Of a stretch of 64,000 nt of DNA, positions 9,701 to 18,223 are shown one piece after another. A model generated the notes under the pieces. The model made no database searches, had not been told where the DNA came from, and worked only from the letters and a program-made list of their open reading frames with translations. The position numbers were made by a program, and so were the translations under genes. The DNA lies in NCBI GenBank assembly GCA_017993235.1, contig JAGONC010000002.1, positions 108,683 to 172,682 of the forward strand, written 5' to 3'. Every line of letters begins with the position of its first letter. The first letter of the stretch is position 1. This stretch comes from Lentimicrobiaceae bacterium. GTDB taxonomy: Bacteria; Bacteroidota; Bacteroidia; Bacteroidales; JAGONC01.

Positions 9701-10706
9701 GATCACCATTGATGTTTTAGCTAACGACTCCATCAAATTCTACCGTAAAGTTTCATCAGAATCCGGTTATGATTTTCTGAAATTCTATATTGATGCCTCC
9801 ATGAAAGCTGGATGGTCGGGCAATACGGAATGGGAACTTGTCTCCTTCCCTGTTTCGCAGGGTACACACACATTCCGCTGGATCTATACAAAGGACAGCT
9901 ATGTATCTTCGGGCAGTGACTGTGGATGGGTTGACCTGATCGAATTTCCTGCCATGGCCACCGATCCGGGTCCCTTCAGTCTCTATGCCTTTGCCAATCC
10001 GCAGGAAATCTGCCAGGGATCGTCCACCATGCTCTTTGCCATCCCCAGCGGTGGAACCGGAACCTATTCGTATGCATGGGAACCGTCATCCTCACTGAAC
10101 GATCCGACCCTATTCAATCCCACAGCTTCGCCGGAGGTTGAAACCGTGTATACGGTCACCGTCACTGATGGTCAGGAAACACTTTCTTCAGAGATCACCG
10201 TGAATATCCAATCCCGGCCCGATACCCCATCCATCTCACAGGTGGATGATTTGCTGGTATCCAGTGCACCTGAAGGAAATCAGTGGTATCGCGAGGGTGT
10301 ACTCATCGCGGGGGCCACGGAGCAGTCGCTGCTTCCGCCAAACACGGGTGAATACTATGTGATTGTGACCGGCGACAATGGCTGTGAATCGGAACCATCC
10401 AATACGATTTACTACATGTACACTTCCATCAGCGAAGTTCACAGGTCAAACGTACTGGAAATCTACCCCAATCCGTTCAGCGATCTTGTTCACATAAATT
10501 ATACACTGGAAGAGGCCTCACCCGTTAGAATCCTGCTTTACAATACAAGAGGGGAAACGGTCAGCATACCTGTCAACGGACAGAAAAAAGATAAGGGCTC
10601 CCATACGATCCATTTATCTGCAGAAGGTCTTGAGTCTGGGATTTATTCGGTTCGCTTTGAATCGCCGGGACATATTGAGGTCAGAAAAATAATTCTCGTC
10701 AAATAA
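6792..10706 (+). CDS. Secreted C25 (gingipain-type) cysteine peptidase with T9SS sorting domain
   Basis: A 1304-residue secreted peptidase, predicted to leave the cell through the type IX secretion system. An N-terminal signal peptide (residues about 1-27, ending near LFAEG) is followed by a propeptide, then the C25 catalytic domain. The catalytic dyad is visible as His450 in YTAHGSPGGW and Cys483 in VGNACST, 33 residues apart as in gingipains. After it come Ig-like/CARDB-type repeats, a lectin-like segment and a PKD-like repeat (YAWEPSSSL). The tail is IYPNPFSDLVHINY ... GIYSVRFESPGHIEVRKIILVK, a type A C-terminal sorting domain. It is the first of two tandem C25 genes. The substrate specificity cannot be told; gingipain-like Arg/Lys preference should not be assumed. 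Confidence 0.9.
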   Translation: MRFTRQYRLLFLFTIILYGTGINQLFAEGIILREKGENQLEVVKNTSDQLVLLNTINELNAIKVQTEAGVFVQLALPGYSFTENAGEPQLPVNRRLIGVPFGSSPHIEIISYTIGEYSLPELGIHFPVIPDQPPYPKSADIPPFQYNEAAYQQDDFSGQELVTVDILGTLRGIQLGRINICPFEYNPVQQTLRVYHDLRIAITFPGADLMKTAQSKSMMDNPYFRAVSASLINDKSDAGKDTITQIPVKYVIVSHPMFQEQLQPFIEWKIRKGFHVIEAYTDDPQVGTTTSSIKAYLQGLYEAGTPDDPAPSFILFVGDVGQIPAWNLSGESDREYCEYTGDLLPEVYYGRFSATNPDQLQPQIDKTLLYEQFTMPDPSYLGEVVMIGGMDGSFGHNWANGQINYGTENYFNEAHGIFSNTYLYPDSGPSADQIIQDISDGVAYANYTAHGSPGGWADPSFSTSDIATLQNVDKYGLLVGNACSTSEFAISECFAEAMLRAVDKGAIGYIGGSNSTYWDEDYFWGVGVGPISEDPPSYEETSLGAYDRMFHDHGEPTADWYTTQGQMIYAGNLAVTEGSPGMAEYYWDIYNLMGDPSLSPYLGVPSAMTVNYDPLMPLASPSFIITAEPNACVAISKDGILHGVAYADEEGVAVVTLIPITVPGNADVVVTAQNRQPFIGSVIVASPEGPYILMNAYQVSDIAGNNNQMAEYGEEIRLNITLKNVGHSDASNLTATLTTADPFVTITEASYAWPDIQSDSLSYQENIFRILVHDSIPDLHKVNFNLELSDGAEAWSSPIQFLIHAPHIVIGNYIIDDSVYGNDNGNLDAGEVVDLFVEITNSGHTASGMASAELSCENEFIFINSIMDQFASLASGETQLAHFTVTVDPSATIGNVVIFNVLATSDPYSSAKSYQLKIGKISEDFETADFSAFNWVLGGDAEWQVQEGGYSGNYCARSGAITHLEETVLMITIDVLANDSIKFYRKVSSESGYDFLKFYIDASMKAGWSGNTEWELVSFPVSQGTHTFRWIYTKDSYVSSGSDCGWVDLIEFPAMATDPGPFSLYAFANPQEICQGSSTMLFAIPSGGTGTYSYAWEPSSSLNDPTLFNPTASPEVETVYTVTVTDGQETLSSEITVNIQSRPDTPSISQVDDLLVSSAPEGNQWYREGVLIAGATEQSLLPPNTGEYYVIVTGDNGCESEPSNTIYYMYTSISEVHRSNVLEIYPNPFSDLVHINYTLEEASPVRILLYNTRGETVSIPVNGQKKDKGSHTIHLSAEGLESGIYSVRFESPGHIEVRKIILVK

Positions 10707-10759
10707 TGGGTAATGATTGAAATTTGTGCTATTTTTAGCCACTTGTTTACAACAGCTTC

Positions 10760-13700
10760 ATGACCATGAGGAAGATTTTACTATTCATTCCACTGATTGT
10801 CTGCTGGATGAGTAGCGCTACGGGCCATGAATGGATGAGTATTCGCTCTACTCAACATGCCCCGGCCAGATCGCAGCTATTGGAGTCCACCCTGGAACGA
10901 TCCATCATCAATTTTCAATTTGATGGATTTTTCCTGGATGTAGCCAACACACCCAAAGGACCTGCCATGGTGGTCAGCCTCGATGAGGGCACACCGATCC
11001 TGGAATCCGGATCGCCGGATCTGCCCAAACTCACCTCTTCAGTCATCATCCCTGACCTTGCCCGGATGGATATCAGGGTCATACATTCAGCATATACCGA
11101 TTTCCATGATATCTTCATCGCACCTTCCAAAGGCAACCTGACCCGTGATATTGACCCTGAGAGTGTTCCGTATGTATTTGGCAAAACTTACTCGCAGAAT
11201 GAATTTTTTCCCGGCACGCTGGCTCAGTTACAAACCCCTTATATTTTAAGGGATTACCGTGGACAGACCATTATCGTTTTCCCTTTTCAGTACAATCCGG
11301 TAAGCCGTACCCTGAGAGTGTACAACTCGATAACCATCGAAATCAAACAATTGGATGAAGAGGGAATCAATCCGTTGATCCGCCACAAAGAAACCGACCG
11401 GGTGGATGTGGAATTCAACCGGATCTATGAACGTCATTTCATGAATCTTCAGCAGGTTCGCTATACTCCGGTAGAGGAGCAGGGGAACATGCTGGTGATC
11501 TGCTATGGTGACTTTATGGACGAGATGGAGCCTTTTGTCGAATGGAAACAATTAATGGGCATCCCTATCGAAATGGTGGATGTGGCTGCAATCGGGAATG
11601 CATCACAGATCAAGACCTATGTTGAGGACTATTATACCACCAACGGACTTACCTTCCTGCTCCTGGTGGGTGATGCCGGGCAGGTCCCCACGCATCCGTA
11701 CGGCGGAGTTCCCGCTTCTGACAATAGCTATGGATTTATTTTGGGTGACGATTCCTATGCTGAGGTTTTTGTCGGGCGATTTTCTGCGGAGACACCGGAT
11801 CAGGTGACCACCCAGGTAGAACGGGTCATCAATTATGAAAAAAATCCGCTGATCAGCACGGATTGGTTCACCCGCCAGGCAGGCATTGCCTCCTCTCAGG
11901 GTCCCGGTGATGACAATGAAATGGATTATGATCACATGAGGAATATCCAGTCCGACCTGTTGAACTACACGTATACCTATGGAGCCGAACTATTTGACGG
12001 CACACAGGGGAACCTGGATGCCCCCGGTAATCCGACTCCTTCTATGGTTGCTGCCGAAATCAACGCCGGTGTCAGCATGATCACCTATACCGGACATGGC
12101 AGTATAATCTCCTGGGGTACATCCGGATTTTCAAATACCAATGTGGATCAGCTCACCAATACGCAGATGCTGCCTTTCATCTGGTCGGTTGCCTGCAGCA
12201 ATGGAGTTTTTGCAGGAAGCACCTGTTTTGCAGAAGCCTGGATGCGGGCGACAGATGACAACGGTGAACCGGCAGGGGCCATTGCCACCCTGATGTCAAC
12301 CATTAGCCAGTCGTGGGATCCGCCAATGGATGCTCAGGATGAAATGATCGATATCCTGGTGGAAAGTTACCCGGAGAACATCAAGCGCACATTCGGAGGA
12401 ATCTCCTTCAATGGGTGCATGAAAATGAATGACGACTATGGTTCAGATGGATCGTATGAGACCAATGCCTGGACATGCTTCGGGGACCCGTCGCTCGTGG
12501 TGAGGACTGCCATCCCGCAAGAGCTCACCGTCACGCATAATCCTGAAGCCTTCCTGGGATCAACCCAGTTTGTCGTGAATTGTACAACGGACGGGGCACT
12601 GGTGGGCCTTACCATTGATGATCTGCTGATCGGCTCTGCCATCGTACAGGATGGGATGGCCCTTATCGAATTCGAACCTCTCCTTCTGGAAGATACCCTG
12701 ACGATCGTTACCACTGCCTATAACTACCTGCCTACCATCACCGAGATTCCCATCAGCCATCCCGATGGGCCCTATGTAATTTTCAGTACCTGCTCGGTGA
12801 ACGACACCCAAGGTAACGCCAACGGCCTGGTGGATTACGGAGAACAGATCATGCTAACCGTTGACCTCTCCAATGTGGGAATTGAAGAAGCCACCGGCGT
12901 GACAACCGTGCTGACCTGTAGCAATCCCTATATCACCCTTCTCGATAATTCAGAAACCTACGGCAACATACTGCCTGACAGCAATAAAATCATCAGCGAC
13001 GCTTTCAGCTTTCAGGTAAGTTCTGAAGTGTCTGACGGAGATATCCTCCTGTTCAGCCTCCAGATCAATGGAAGTGGAGGAGAAATGTGGACCAGCCATT
13101 TTACGCTTGTGGCCCATGCACCGGTACTTACCATGGGCACCCTCACCATCCTGGATCCTGAAGGTAACAACAACGGCAGGCTGGATCCGGGTGAATCCGC
13201 CCAGATCATCGTGCAGATTACCAATAAAGGTACATCAGAAGCACTTAACGTTCAGGGTTTGCTATCCTCAACAGATGAATACATCACGATCAATCAGGCG
13301 TTAATCTCCTATGGAAACATTACCGGGAACGGGACAGGTGAAGGCACATTCACGGTGACTCCTGCGGAGGGAACACCCCCGGGACACCCTGCATCGTTTT
13401 CCTTTACCATCGATGCGGATCAGGGATTGACAGGAAGCGGAAGTTTTACCTCGGTCGTCGGGCAAATCCCTGTCCTCATCCTTGACCTGGACCCGAATCA
13501 TTCATCAGGACCTGTCATGCACCAAACCATTCAGGATCTGGGGATCACCTGCGATTATCTCACCACCATCCCTGCGGATTTGAATCTTTATGCTTCGGTA
13601 TTTGTCTGTCTCGGTGTTTATTCATCAAACCACGTGCTGACCCAGGACGAAGGCAATCAACTGGCCGGTTACCTGAACCTGGGAGGAAAATTATACATGG

Positions 13701-14878
13701 AAGGAGCTGATACCTGGGCTTATAACATGGAAACACCGGTGCATGATCTGTTTCTGATCAACGGTGTGCAGGATGGCAGCGCAGACCTCAGCGCGGTGTA
13801 CGGTTTGAATGAAACCTTTGCTGAAGAAATGATATTCACCTATTCGGGTGAAAACAGCTACATAGACCATCTTGAACCCCTCAGCCCGGCCTTTCTCCTG
13901 TTCATGAACCAGAGTCCGGCTTACGGATGTGCTGTTGCAAACGATGCCGGAACTTACCGGACGATCGGAACTTCTTTTGAATTTGCAGGACTTACCGATA
14001 CTGACACTCCTTCCACAAAGACCGATCTGATGATTGCATACTTGGATTTTTTCGGAATTCAGGTCAAATGGGGTTCGGCAACCGGGAATGTCACAGAAGC
14101 AGGTACGGGATATCCTATCAGCGGTGCTCAGGTGTCGGTGGGTATCCATCATGTATTCACAAACGAAGAGGGCCTGTTCTCCGGTACTTTTCCGGTGGGT
14201 GATTGGTCCATATGTGCTGCTGCCGCCGGGCATGAAATGATGTGTGAATCCATAACCATCTTTGAGGATTCAGCAGTGATCCGTGATTTTACCCTTGCAT
14301 ATCTTCCCCCACCCTCCAATCTTCAGGTCACTCTGAACGAAAATATTGCTACCCTGACATGGGAACTGGCCACGGAAAGACTTCTCACGAATTACCATGT
14401 TTACAGAAGCAAGGATGATGGGACCTTTGAAATGATCGCCACCCCGGTAGAGTTGAACTACAATGACGCCCTGAGCCTTTCAGGAATCTATCGGTACTAT
14501 GTTACCGCCATATATGATGAAATCAATGAAAGTGAACCGACCAACATGGTCACGGTGGAGTTTACGGCTACGGGTATCAGCAATCCTGATCTGATCCCTC
14601 AATGTACCAGGTTGGGCTCCAATTATCCCAATCCATTCAACGAAACGACCAGGCTGCGTTTTGACCTCAGCAGGGACGGGGACGTGTTCATTGAAATATA
14701 CGGGATTTCCGGCGAAAAAATCCGGACACTGATGCATGAAAATGCGTTGGCCGGACAGCATGAAGTGGAATGGGATGGCAAAGACCACCGGGGGATGCCT
14801 GTTCCCCCGGGCGTATATATCTTCCAGTTAAAATCAGGTAATTATATCCATTCCAGGAAGATGGTCCTGATGAGGTAA
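10760..14878 (+). CDS. Secreted C25 (gingipain-type) cysteine peptidase, second copy, with FlgD-like/T9SS C-terminus
   Basis: A 1372-residue relative of the preceding gene, starting 53 bases after it. It has a signal peptide (ending around residue 22), a propeptide, and a catalytic domain with His446 in YTGHGSI and Cys479 in SVACSNG, again 33 residues apart. Downstream are CARDB-like repeats, a segment resembling a ThuA/GATase-like fold (ILDLDPNHSSGPVMHQTI), a carboxypeptidase-regulatory-like domain (GNVTEAGTGYPISGAQVSVG), a fibronectin III domain and a FlgD-like sorting domain (NYPNPFNETTRLRFDL ... GVYIFQLKSG). The core domains of the two neighbours align but the C-terminal modules differ, so this is old duplication with module exchange. 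It probably depends on SprA for export. Confidence 0.9.
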   Translation: MTMRKILLFIPLIVCWMSSATGHEWMSIRSTQHAPARSQLLESTLERSIINFQFDGFFLDVANTPKGPAMVVSLDEGTPILESGSPDLPKLTSSVIIPDLARMDIRVIHSAYTDFHDIFIAPSKGNLTRDIDPESVPYVFGKTYSQNEFFPGTLAQLQTPYILRDYRGQTIIVFPFQYNPVSRTLRVYNSITIEIKQLDEEGINPLIRHKETDRVDVEFNRIYERHFMNLQQVRYTPVEEQGNMLVICYGDFMDEMEPFVEWKQLMGIPIEMVDVAAIGNASQIKTYVEDYYTTNGLTFLLLVGDAGQVPTHPYGGVPASDNSYGFILGDDSYAEVFVGRFSAETPDQVTTQVERVINYEKNPLISTDWFTRQAGIASSQGPGDDNEMDYDHMRNIQSDLLNYTYTYGAELFDGTQGNLDAPGNPTPSMVAAEINAGVSMITYTGHGSIISWGTSGFSNTNVDQLTNTQMLPFIWSVACSNGVFAGSTCFAEAWMRATDDNGEPAGAIATLMSTISQSWDPPMDAQDEMIDILVESYPENIKRTFGGISFNGCMKMNDDYGSDGSYETNAWTCFGDPSLVVRTAIPQELTVTHNPEAFLGSTQFVVNCTTDGALVGLTIDDLLIGSAIVQDGMALIEFEPLLLEDTLTIVTTAYNYLPTITEIPISHPDGPYVIFSTCSVNDTQGNANGLVDYGEQIMLTVDLSNVGIEEATGVTTVLTCSNPYITLLDNSETYGNILPDSNKIISDAFSFQVSSEVSDGDILLFSLQINGSGGEMWTSHFTLVAHAPVLTMGTLTILDPEGNNNGRLDPGESAQIIVQITNKGTSEALNVQGLLSSTDEYITINQALISYGNITGNGTGEGTFTVTPAEGTPPGHPASFSFTIDADQGLTGSGSFTSVVGQIPVLILDLDPNHSSGPVMHQTIQDLGITCDYLTTIPADLNLYASVFVCLGVYSSNHVLTQDEGNQLAGYLNLGGKLYMEGADTWAYNMETPVHDLFLINGVQDGSADLSAVYGLNETFAEEMIFTYSGENSYIDHLEPLSPAFLLFMNQSPAYGCAVANDAGTYRTIGTSFEFAGLTDTDTPSTKTDLMIAYLDFFGIQVKWGSATGNVTEAGTGYPISGAQVSVGIHHVFTNEEGLFSGTFPVGDWSICAAAAGHEMMCESITIFEDSAVIRDFTLAYLPPPSNLQVTLNENIATLTWELATERLLTNYHVYRSKDDGTFEMIATPVELNYNDALSLSGIYRYYVTAIYDEINESEPTNMVTVEFTATGISNPDLIPQCTRLGSNYPNPFNETTRLRFDLSRDGDVFIEIYGISGEKIRTLMHENALAGQHEVEWDGKDHRGMPVPPGVYIFQLKSGNYIHSRKMVLMR

Positions 14879-14884
14879 TCGCGG

Positions 14885-15769
14885 TCATCTGACCGAAACC
14901 TGGGAAACCTGAAGAACCTCGTATGTATCAGCATCATAGGCAAAAGCAACGATCTTGCATTTATAAGGATCCCATGCTTCATTCAGGTAGTATTTATAGC
15001 TTTTCGTGACCTCAGAGTCTTCGGCCATGATGACTCCCCGCTGGGCTATTTGAACCCCCCAGGGAGTGTTGACTGCACCCCTCAGCACATGATTATGCTC
15101 GTATTCCAGGATCTCGGGAGTGTCACCCACCTCCGGATTGTTATTCTTCTGGGGAGCAATGATCTCATCTTCAATGATCACGACATTCAGGTTCAGGTTT
15201 CGGTTTGTTTCCTTGTTGAACACAGTCTGGATATGTGTGCAAAGCTTTCGGTCAGATTCCTGATACTCATTGATGATCTCAACCGTCAGTTCAGGTTCCC
15301 TTTCCAATTGTTGGGCGATCGCGTTACTCCATGCACCGGGTGATAAAATGTGATCACTGTTATATCCAATCCTGTCAACCATCCCATTGGGATTCCCCAC
15401 TTTGGAGATCCCAAAGAATGTATCCCATTCCGTACCGGCTTCTGTTCTGAAGTCAGTCGTATAATTCCCGCCCATCGGTGTGGCGAAGAAACCGGCGTGA
15501 ATGGATATCACAACCAGTCTATCACCCAGTCCATCCTGAAGGTCATGTGCTGTCACTGCCGCAGTCGGACAGTTTACGCACAGATGGCCGGTATAGTCTT
15601 CCAGAAGAACCCGTTTCACCGGATCATGAATATGCGGAAACGCCGGGACCGGGCATTCACTGGTATCGGCTCCACCGACATCAGTGAGATAGGGTGCTTC
15701 CATTTCATCACAGGAAAGGAGAAAGAAGGTTGCAAACAAAAAGAGGGAAAAGTATCCTATATATTTCAT
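14885..15769 (-). CDS. Omp28-related lipoprotein with thioredoxin-like CxxC
   Basis: A 294-residue lipoprotein: the signal peptide ends in the lipobox LLSC (Cys20). The mature part begins a thioredoxin-like domain with VLLEDYTGHLCVNCPTAAV, placing Cys64 and Cys67 in a CxxC, followed by LVVISIHAGFFATP. This architecture is that of the Omp28-related outer-membrane proteins. It is the last gene of a minus-strand run TlpA - DUF6029 - Omp28 with a 10-base spacer upstream. A role in extracytoplasmic thiol chemistry is plausible but not proven; many Omp28 proteins have no known function. It ends seven bases from the end of the convergent C25 gene. Confidence 0.85.
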   Translation of the reverse strand: MKYIGYFSLFLFATFFLLSCDEMEAPYLTDVGGADTSECPVPAFPHIHDPVKRVLLEDYTGHLCVNCPTAAVTAHDLQDGLGDRLVVISIHAGFFATPMGGNYTTDFRTEAGTEWDTFFGISKVGNPNGMVDRIGYNSDHILSPGAWSNAIAQQLEREPELTVEIINEYQESDRKLCTHIQTVFNKETNRNLNLNVVIIEDEIIAPQKNNNPEVGDTPEILEYEHNHVLRGAVNTPWGVQIAQRGVIMAEDSEVTKSYKYYLNEAWDPYKCKIVAFAYDADTYEVLQVSQVSVR

Positions 15770-15779
15770 TGTGTAGAAC

Positions 15780-17462
15780 TTAAAAACTACTGGTCAATGT
15801 AAGTGTGAACCCGTTCGACGCCGGAACGTTGCGGCAAACCCCGCCGACACAGATGATGCCTTCCCGCTGACGGGCATACCGGAGCTCTAAGCGGCTTGAT
15901 TCATGCATAAACCCGAATCCGACATTATAATAATGGAATCTCATGTCTTTGTCGGGATTGCCATAATTATACTGATCGAAGGCTACGACAAACCAGTGTG
16001 GGGATATGGTGTATTCCAGCAGTCCCATGGCCCAGTCGCCTCTGTCCTGTTCGGTCCACAGGTGCTGCAGCTCCATGCGCAGAGAATGGGTATCGTTGAT
16101 CCGGTAGACCAGGTCGGCCACCGCCGTATGGGCATATACAACCGGCTCACCCGTATGGCCTTCGATCACTTCAATATTGTACATTTGGTACAGATAGAAC
16201 AGGATCGCTTTGAAGGATGGGCTGAACTTCCGTGTCAGCTCCAGATTGAACTCTTCATAGTAGCGAGTATCCCCCATACCGTAAAGACTTGCTTTATACC
16301 CCTCGGTTCCGGGTGAGCCGATGCTGGTTGTATCGTCGATGGCTGAACGTTTGATGTCATTCGTGCTGGAGTATTCCAGCTTGATGGTGGTTCCATATTT
16401 CCCGCCGATCTTCGATTTTTTTGGTATGGTATACACAACCTGTCCAAGAATCCCAAGTTCTCCATTGGGCTGGGTAGCATAGGGGTATATGGCTGCCAGT
16501 GAATAGGTATACTGATCGGTCAGAGGCGGTAAAAAGTTGACATCCAATGCATTGCTTGTTTCGGTACGTTTTGATTTAAAGCTCATGTTATCCATGTACT
16601 TGCTGCTCAGGGTTACGCCGAGACCCTTTACGGAATAGCTTGCACTCAGCCACATAGCCTGACCATTCTTATAGATGTAATGGTTGACTGCGGATGGATC
16701 GTTGATCTTCCTGGCATATTCTCCCGCAAGGGTAAATCCCCCGCGGATCAGGTTCAGGCGTCCGGCCCAGGCGCCCACATTCAACGGGAGGTTCAGCATG
16801 TTGCGCTCATCGATCATGATTTGCTCATCCTCCTGGTACTTGCTCACAAAGCTGCCTCCCAGGATGACGCGTGTTTGTGCCTCAGCCCATTTTTTGATCA
16901 CATCATTGAAATTGATCTCTCCATCCACTGCACGGACAATACCGGGCCCCTTTTCCCAGAAAAACCGTTGTTTTCCGATCACACCTTTTATAAGAATTCC
17001 CTGGACAGGTTCAATTTTAGCCCTGAACCCGTCAATGGAATTATCGTATCCAAGGTTCCATTCTTCGTAGCTTCTCAGGATCAAACCGTTCCCAAACTGT
17101 TCATAAAAGTTACCTGCTGTCAGGTCGAACATGCCCTTTTTGAATTGCACAAACCGGTAGGGAATCCCCTGACCTTTGTATCGCGGATCAAAGCCGCTTA
17201 TCGGATTAAGATAACCTTCGTACCGTATCCCTGCAGTGAACGGCCCGTTGGTATAGATCACATTCAGAAAACCGTTCATCAGCATTTTTTCCTGTACGTC
17301 AGGAGCGCCGATGGCTGAATCAGGCTTGTAGGTCTGGGCATCCAGCTGAAAGCTTCCGTGAACGTCGCCACCCAAAAAATTCTGGCCAAGGGTGAAGGCA
17401 GGGAGAAAAAAGAGAAGAAGGGGTAAGATTCTTACATATCGAAACAGGTTATTCATGGTCAT
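15780..17462 (-). CDS. DUF6029 family outer-membrane beta-barrel protein
   Basis: A 560-residue protein with a signal peptide (cleavage near FTLGQ) and alternating aromatic/polar strands throughout, ending in SNGFTLTLTSSF with a terminal Phe, as expected of an outer-membrane barrel. The N-terminal section GGDVHGSFQLDAQTYKPDS and the GNFYEQFGNGLILRSYEE stretch are the parts I recognise from DUF6029. Translation may begin at the second ATG (17456, MNNLF), because the first ATG sits in a copy of the GGTCATT-type spacer repeat. It lies between a TlpA-like protein and an Omp28-like lipoprotein, both with CxxC motifs. Its function is unknown. Confidence 0.8.
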   Translation of the reverse strand: MTMNNLFRYVRILPLLLFFLPAFTLGQNFLGGDVHGSFQLDAQTYKPDSAIGAPDVQEKMLMNGFLNVIYTNGPFTAGIRYEGYLNPISGFDPRYKGQGIPYRFVQFKKGMFDLTAGNFYEQFGNGLILRSYEEWNLGYDNSIDGFRAKIEPVQGILIKGVIGKQRFFWEKGPGIVRAVDGEINFNDVIKKWAEAQTRVILGGSFVSKYQEDEQIMIDERNMLNLPLNVGAWAGRLNLIRGGFTLAGEYARKINDPSAVNHYIYKNGQAMWLSASYSVKGLGVTLSSKYMDNMSFKSKRTETSNALDVNFLPPLTDQYTYSLAAIYPYATQPNGELGILGQVVYTIPKKSKIGGKYGTTIKLEYSSTNDIKRSAIDDTTSIGSPGTEGYKASLYGMGDTRYYEEFNLELTRKFSPSFKAILFYLYQMYNIEVIEGHTGEPVVYAHTAVADLVYRINDTHSLRMELQHLWTEQDRGDWAMGLLEYTISPHWFVVAFDQYNYGNPDKDMRFHYYNVGFGFMHESSRLELRYARQREGIICVGGVCRNVPASNGFTLTLTSSF

Positions 17463-17507
17463 TGGTTGTCATTCTAGGTCATTCATGGTGATTAATTCAG
17501 GGAGTTT

Positions 17508-18041
17508 TTATTCCTTGGCGGAGATGTCCTCGCCGGCTTTAACCTTTCGTACCAGATCGATGAGCTCAAGTTCGGCACCTTCGGTAAAGGATGTATGCTG
17601 CCATACGATTTCACCCTTTCCATTCACCAGGAACGTATGCGGGATCAGGTTTACATTCATGGCACGCTTAAAATCTCCGTTCGGATCAAGGTAAACATCA
17701 AAATCCCAGCCCTTTCCGTTAACAAAGGGCATCACCTTGGAAGATGATCTGGCGTCGTCGATGGAGATCGCTACGAGCCTGACCCCGGTTTCTTCCTGCC
17801 ACTCATCATAAACATCACTGATCGCGGTGAGTTCCCTTACGCAGGGCTTGCACCACAGTGCCCAGAAGCTGATGATCATCGGATTTCCTTCATTGGTAAG
17901 GTCAGTTGTGCTGAAATTCTGCCCATCCATGGTTTTTATGGTAACAGAGGGGATCTGCCGGCCTGCCTTGTCATCACCCTGGGCAATACAAATCATTCCA
18001 CTAAACAGGAATACAATCAATAAAGCACTGATTTTTTTCAT
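17508..18041 (-). CDS. TlpA-like thioredoxin-fold protein, exported
   Basis: A 177-residue thiol-disulfide oxidoreductase of the TlpA/ResA type. It has a signal sequence (residues about 1-20), a redoxin domain and the active site FWALWCKPCVREL with Cys64 and Cys67. LVAISIDDARSSSKVMPFV and the later NLIPHTFLVNGKGEIVW with the cis-proline (IP) are typical. It would act in the periplasm, probably as a reductant. It heads the operon with the DUF6029 barrel (45-base spacer) and Omp28. A TAACTTTG box lies 47 bases upstream. Confidence 0.9.
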   Translation of the reverse strand: MKKISALLIVFLFSGMICIAQGDDKAGRQIPSVTIKTMDGQNFSTTDLTNEGNPMIISFWALWCKPCVRELTAISDVYDEWQEETGVRLVAISIDDARSSSKVMPFVNGKGWDFDVYLDPNGDFKRAMNVNLIPHTFLVNGKGEIVWQHTSFTEGAELELIDLVRKVKAGEDISAKE

Positions 18042-18088
18042 TGAATAACCTATTGATATATTAAGATATACGATTTTATCATCCGCGA

Positions 18089-18096
18089 CAAAGTTA
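18089..18096 (-). promoter_or_regulatory. Putative -7 box of the TlpA/DUF6029/Omp28 operon
   Basis: Minus strand TAACTTTG fits TAnnTTTG and leaves a leader of about 44 bases before the TlpA ATG at 18041. No convincing -33 element. The rest of the 182-base spacer up to 18223 shows nothing else I can name. Confidence 0.38.
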
Positions 18097-18223
18097 CATA
18101 TTTCTCATAATGTAGGCAGATGGATTCTCAATTTAGCCTGAATCTAAAGAATGGGGGAACTGTTACCAATTTGTGTACCAAAATACGGTAAAGGTGGATG
18201 AATCCGCACTTGTTCCTTTCCGT

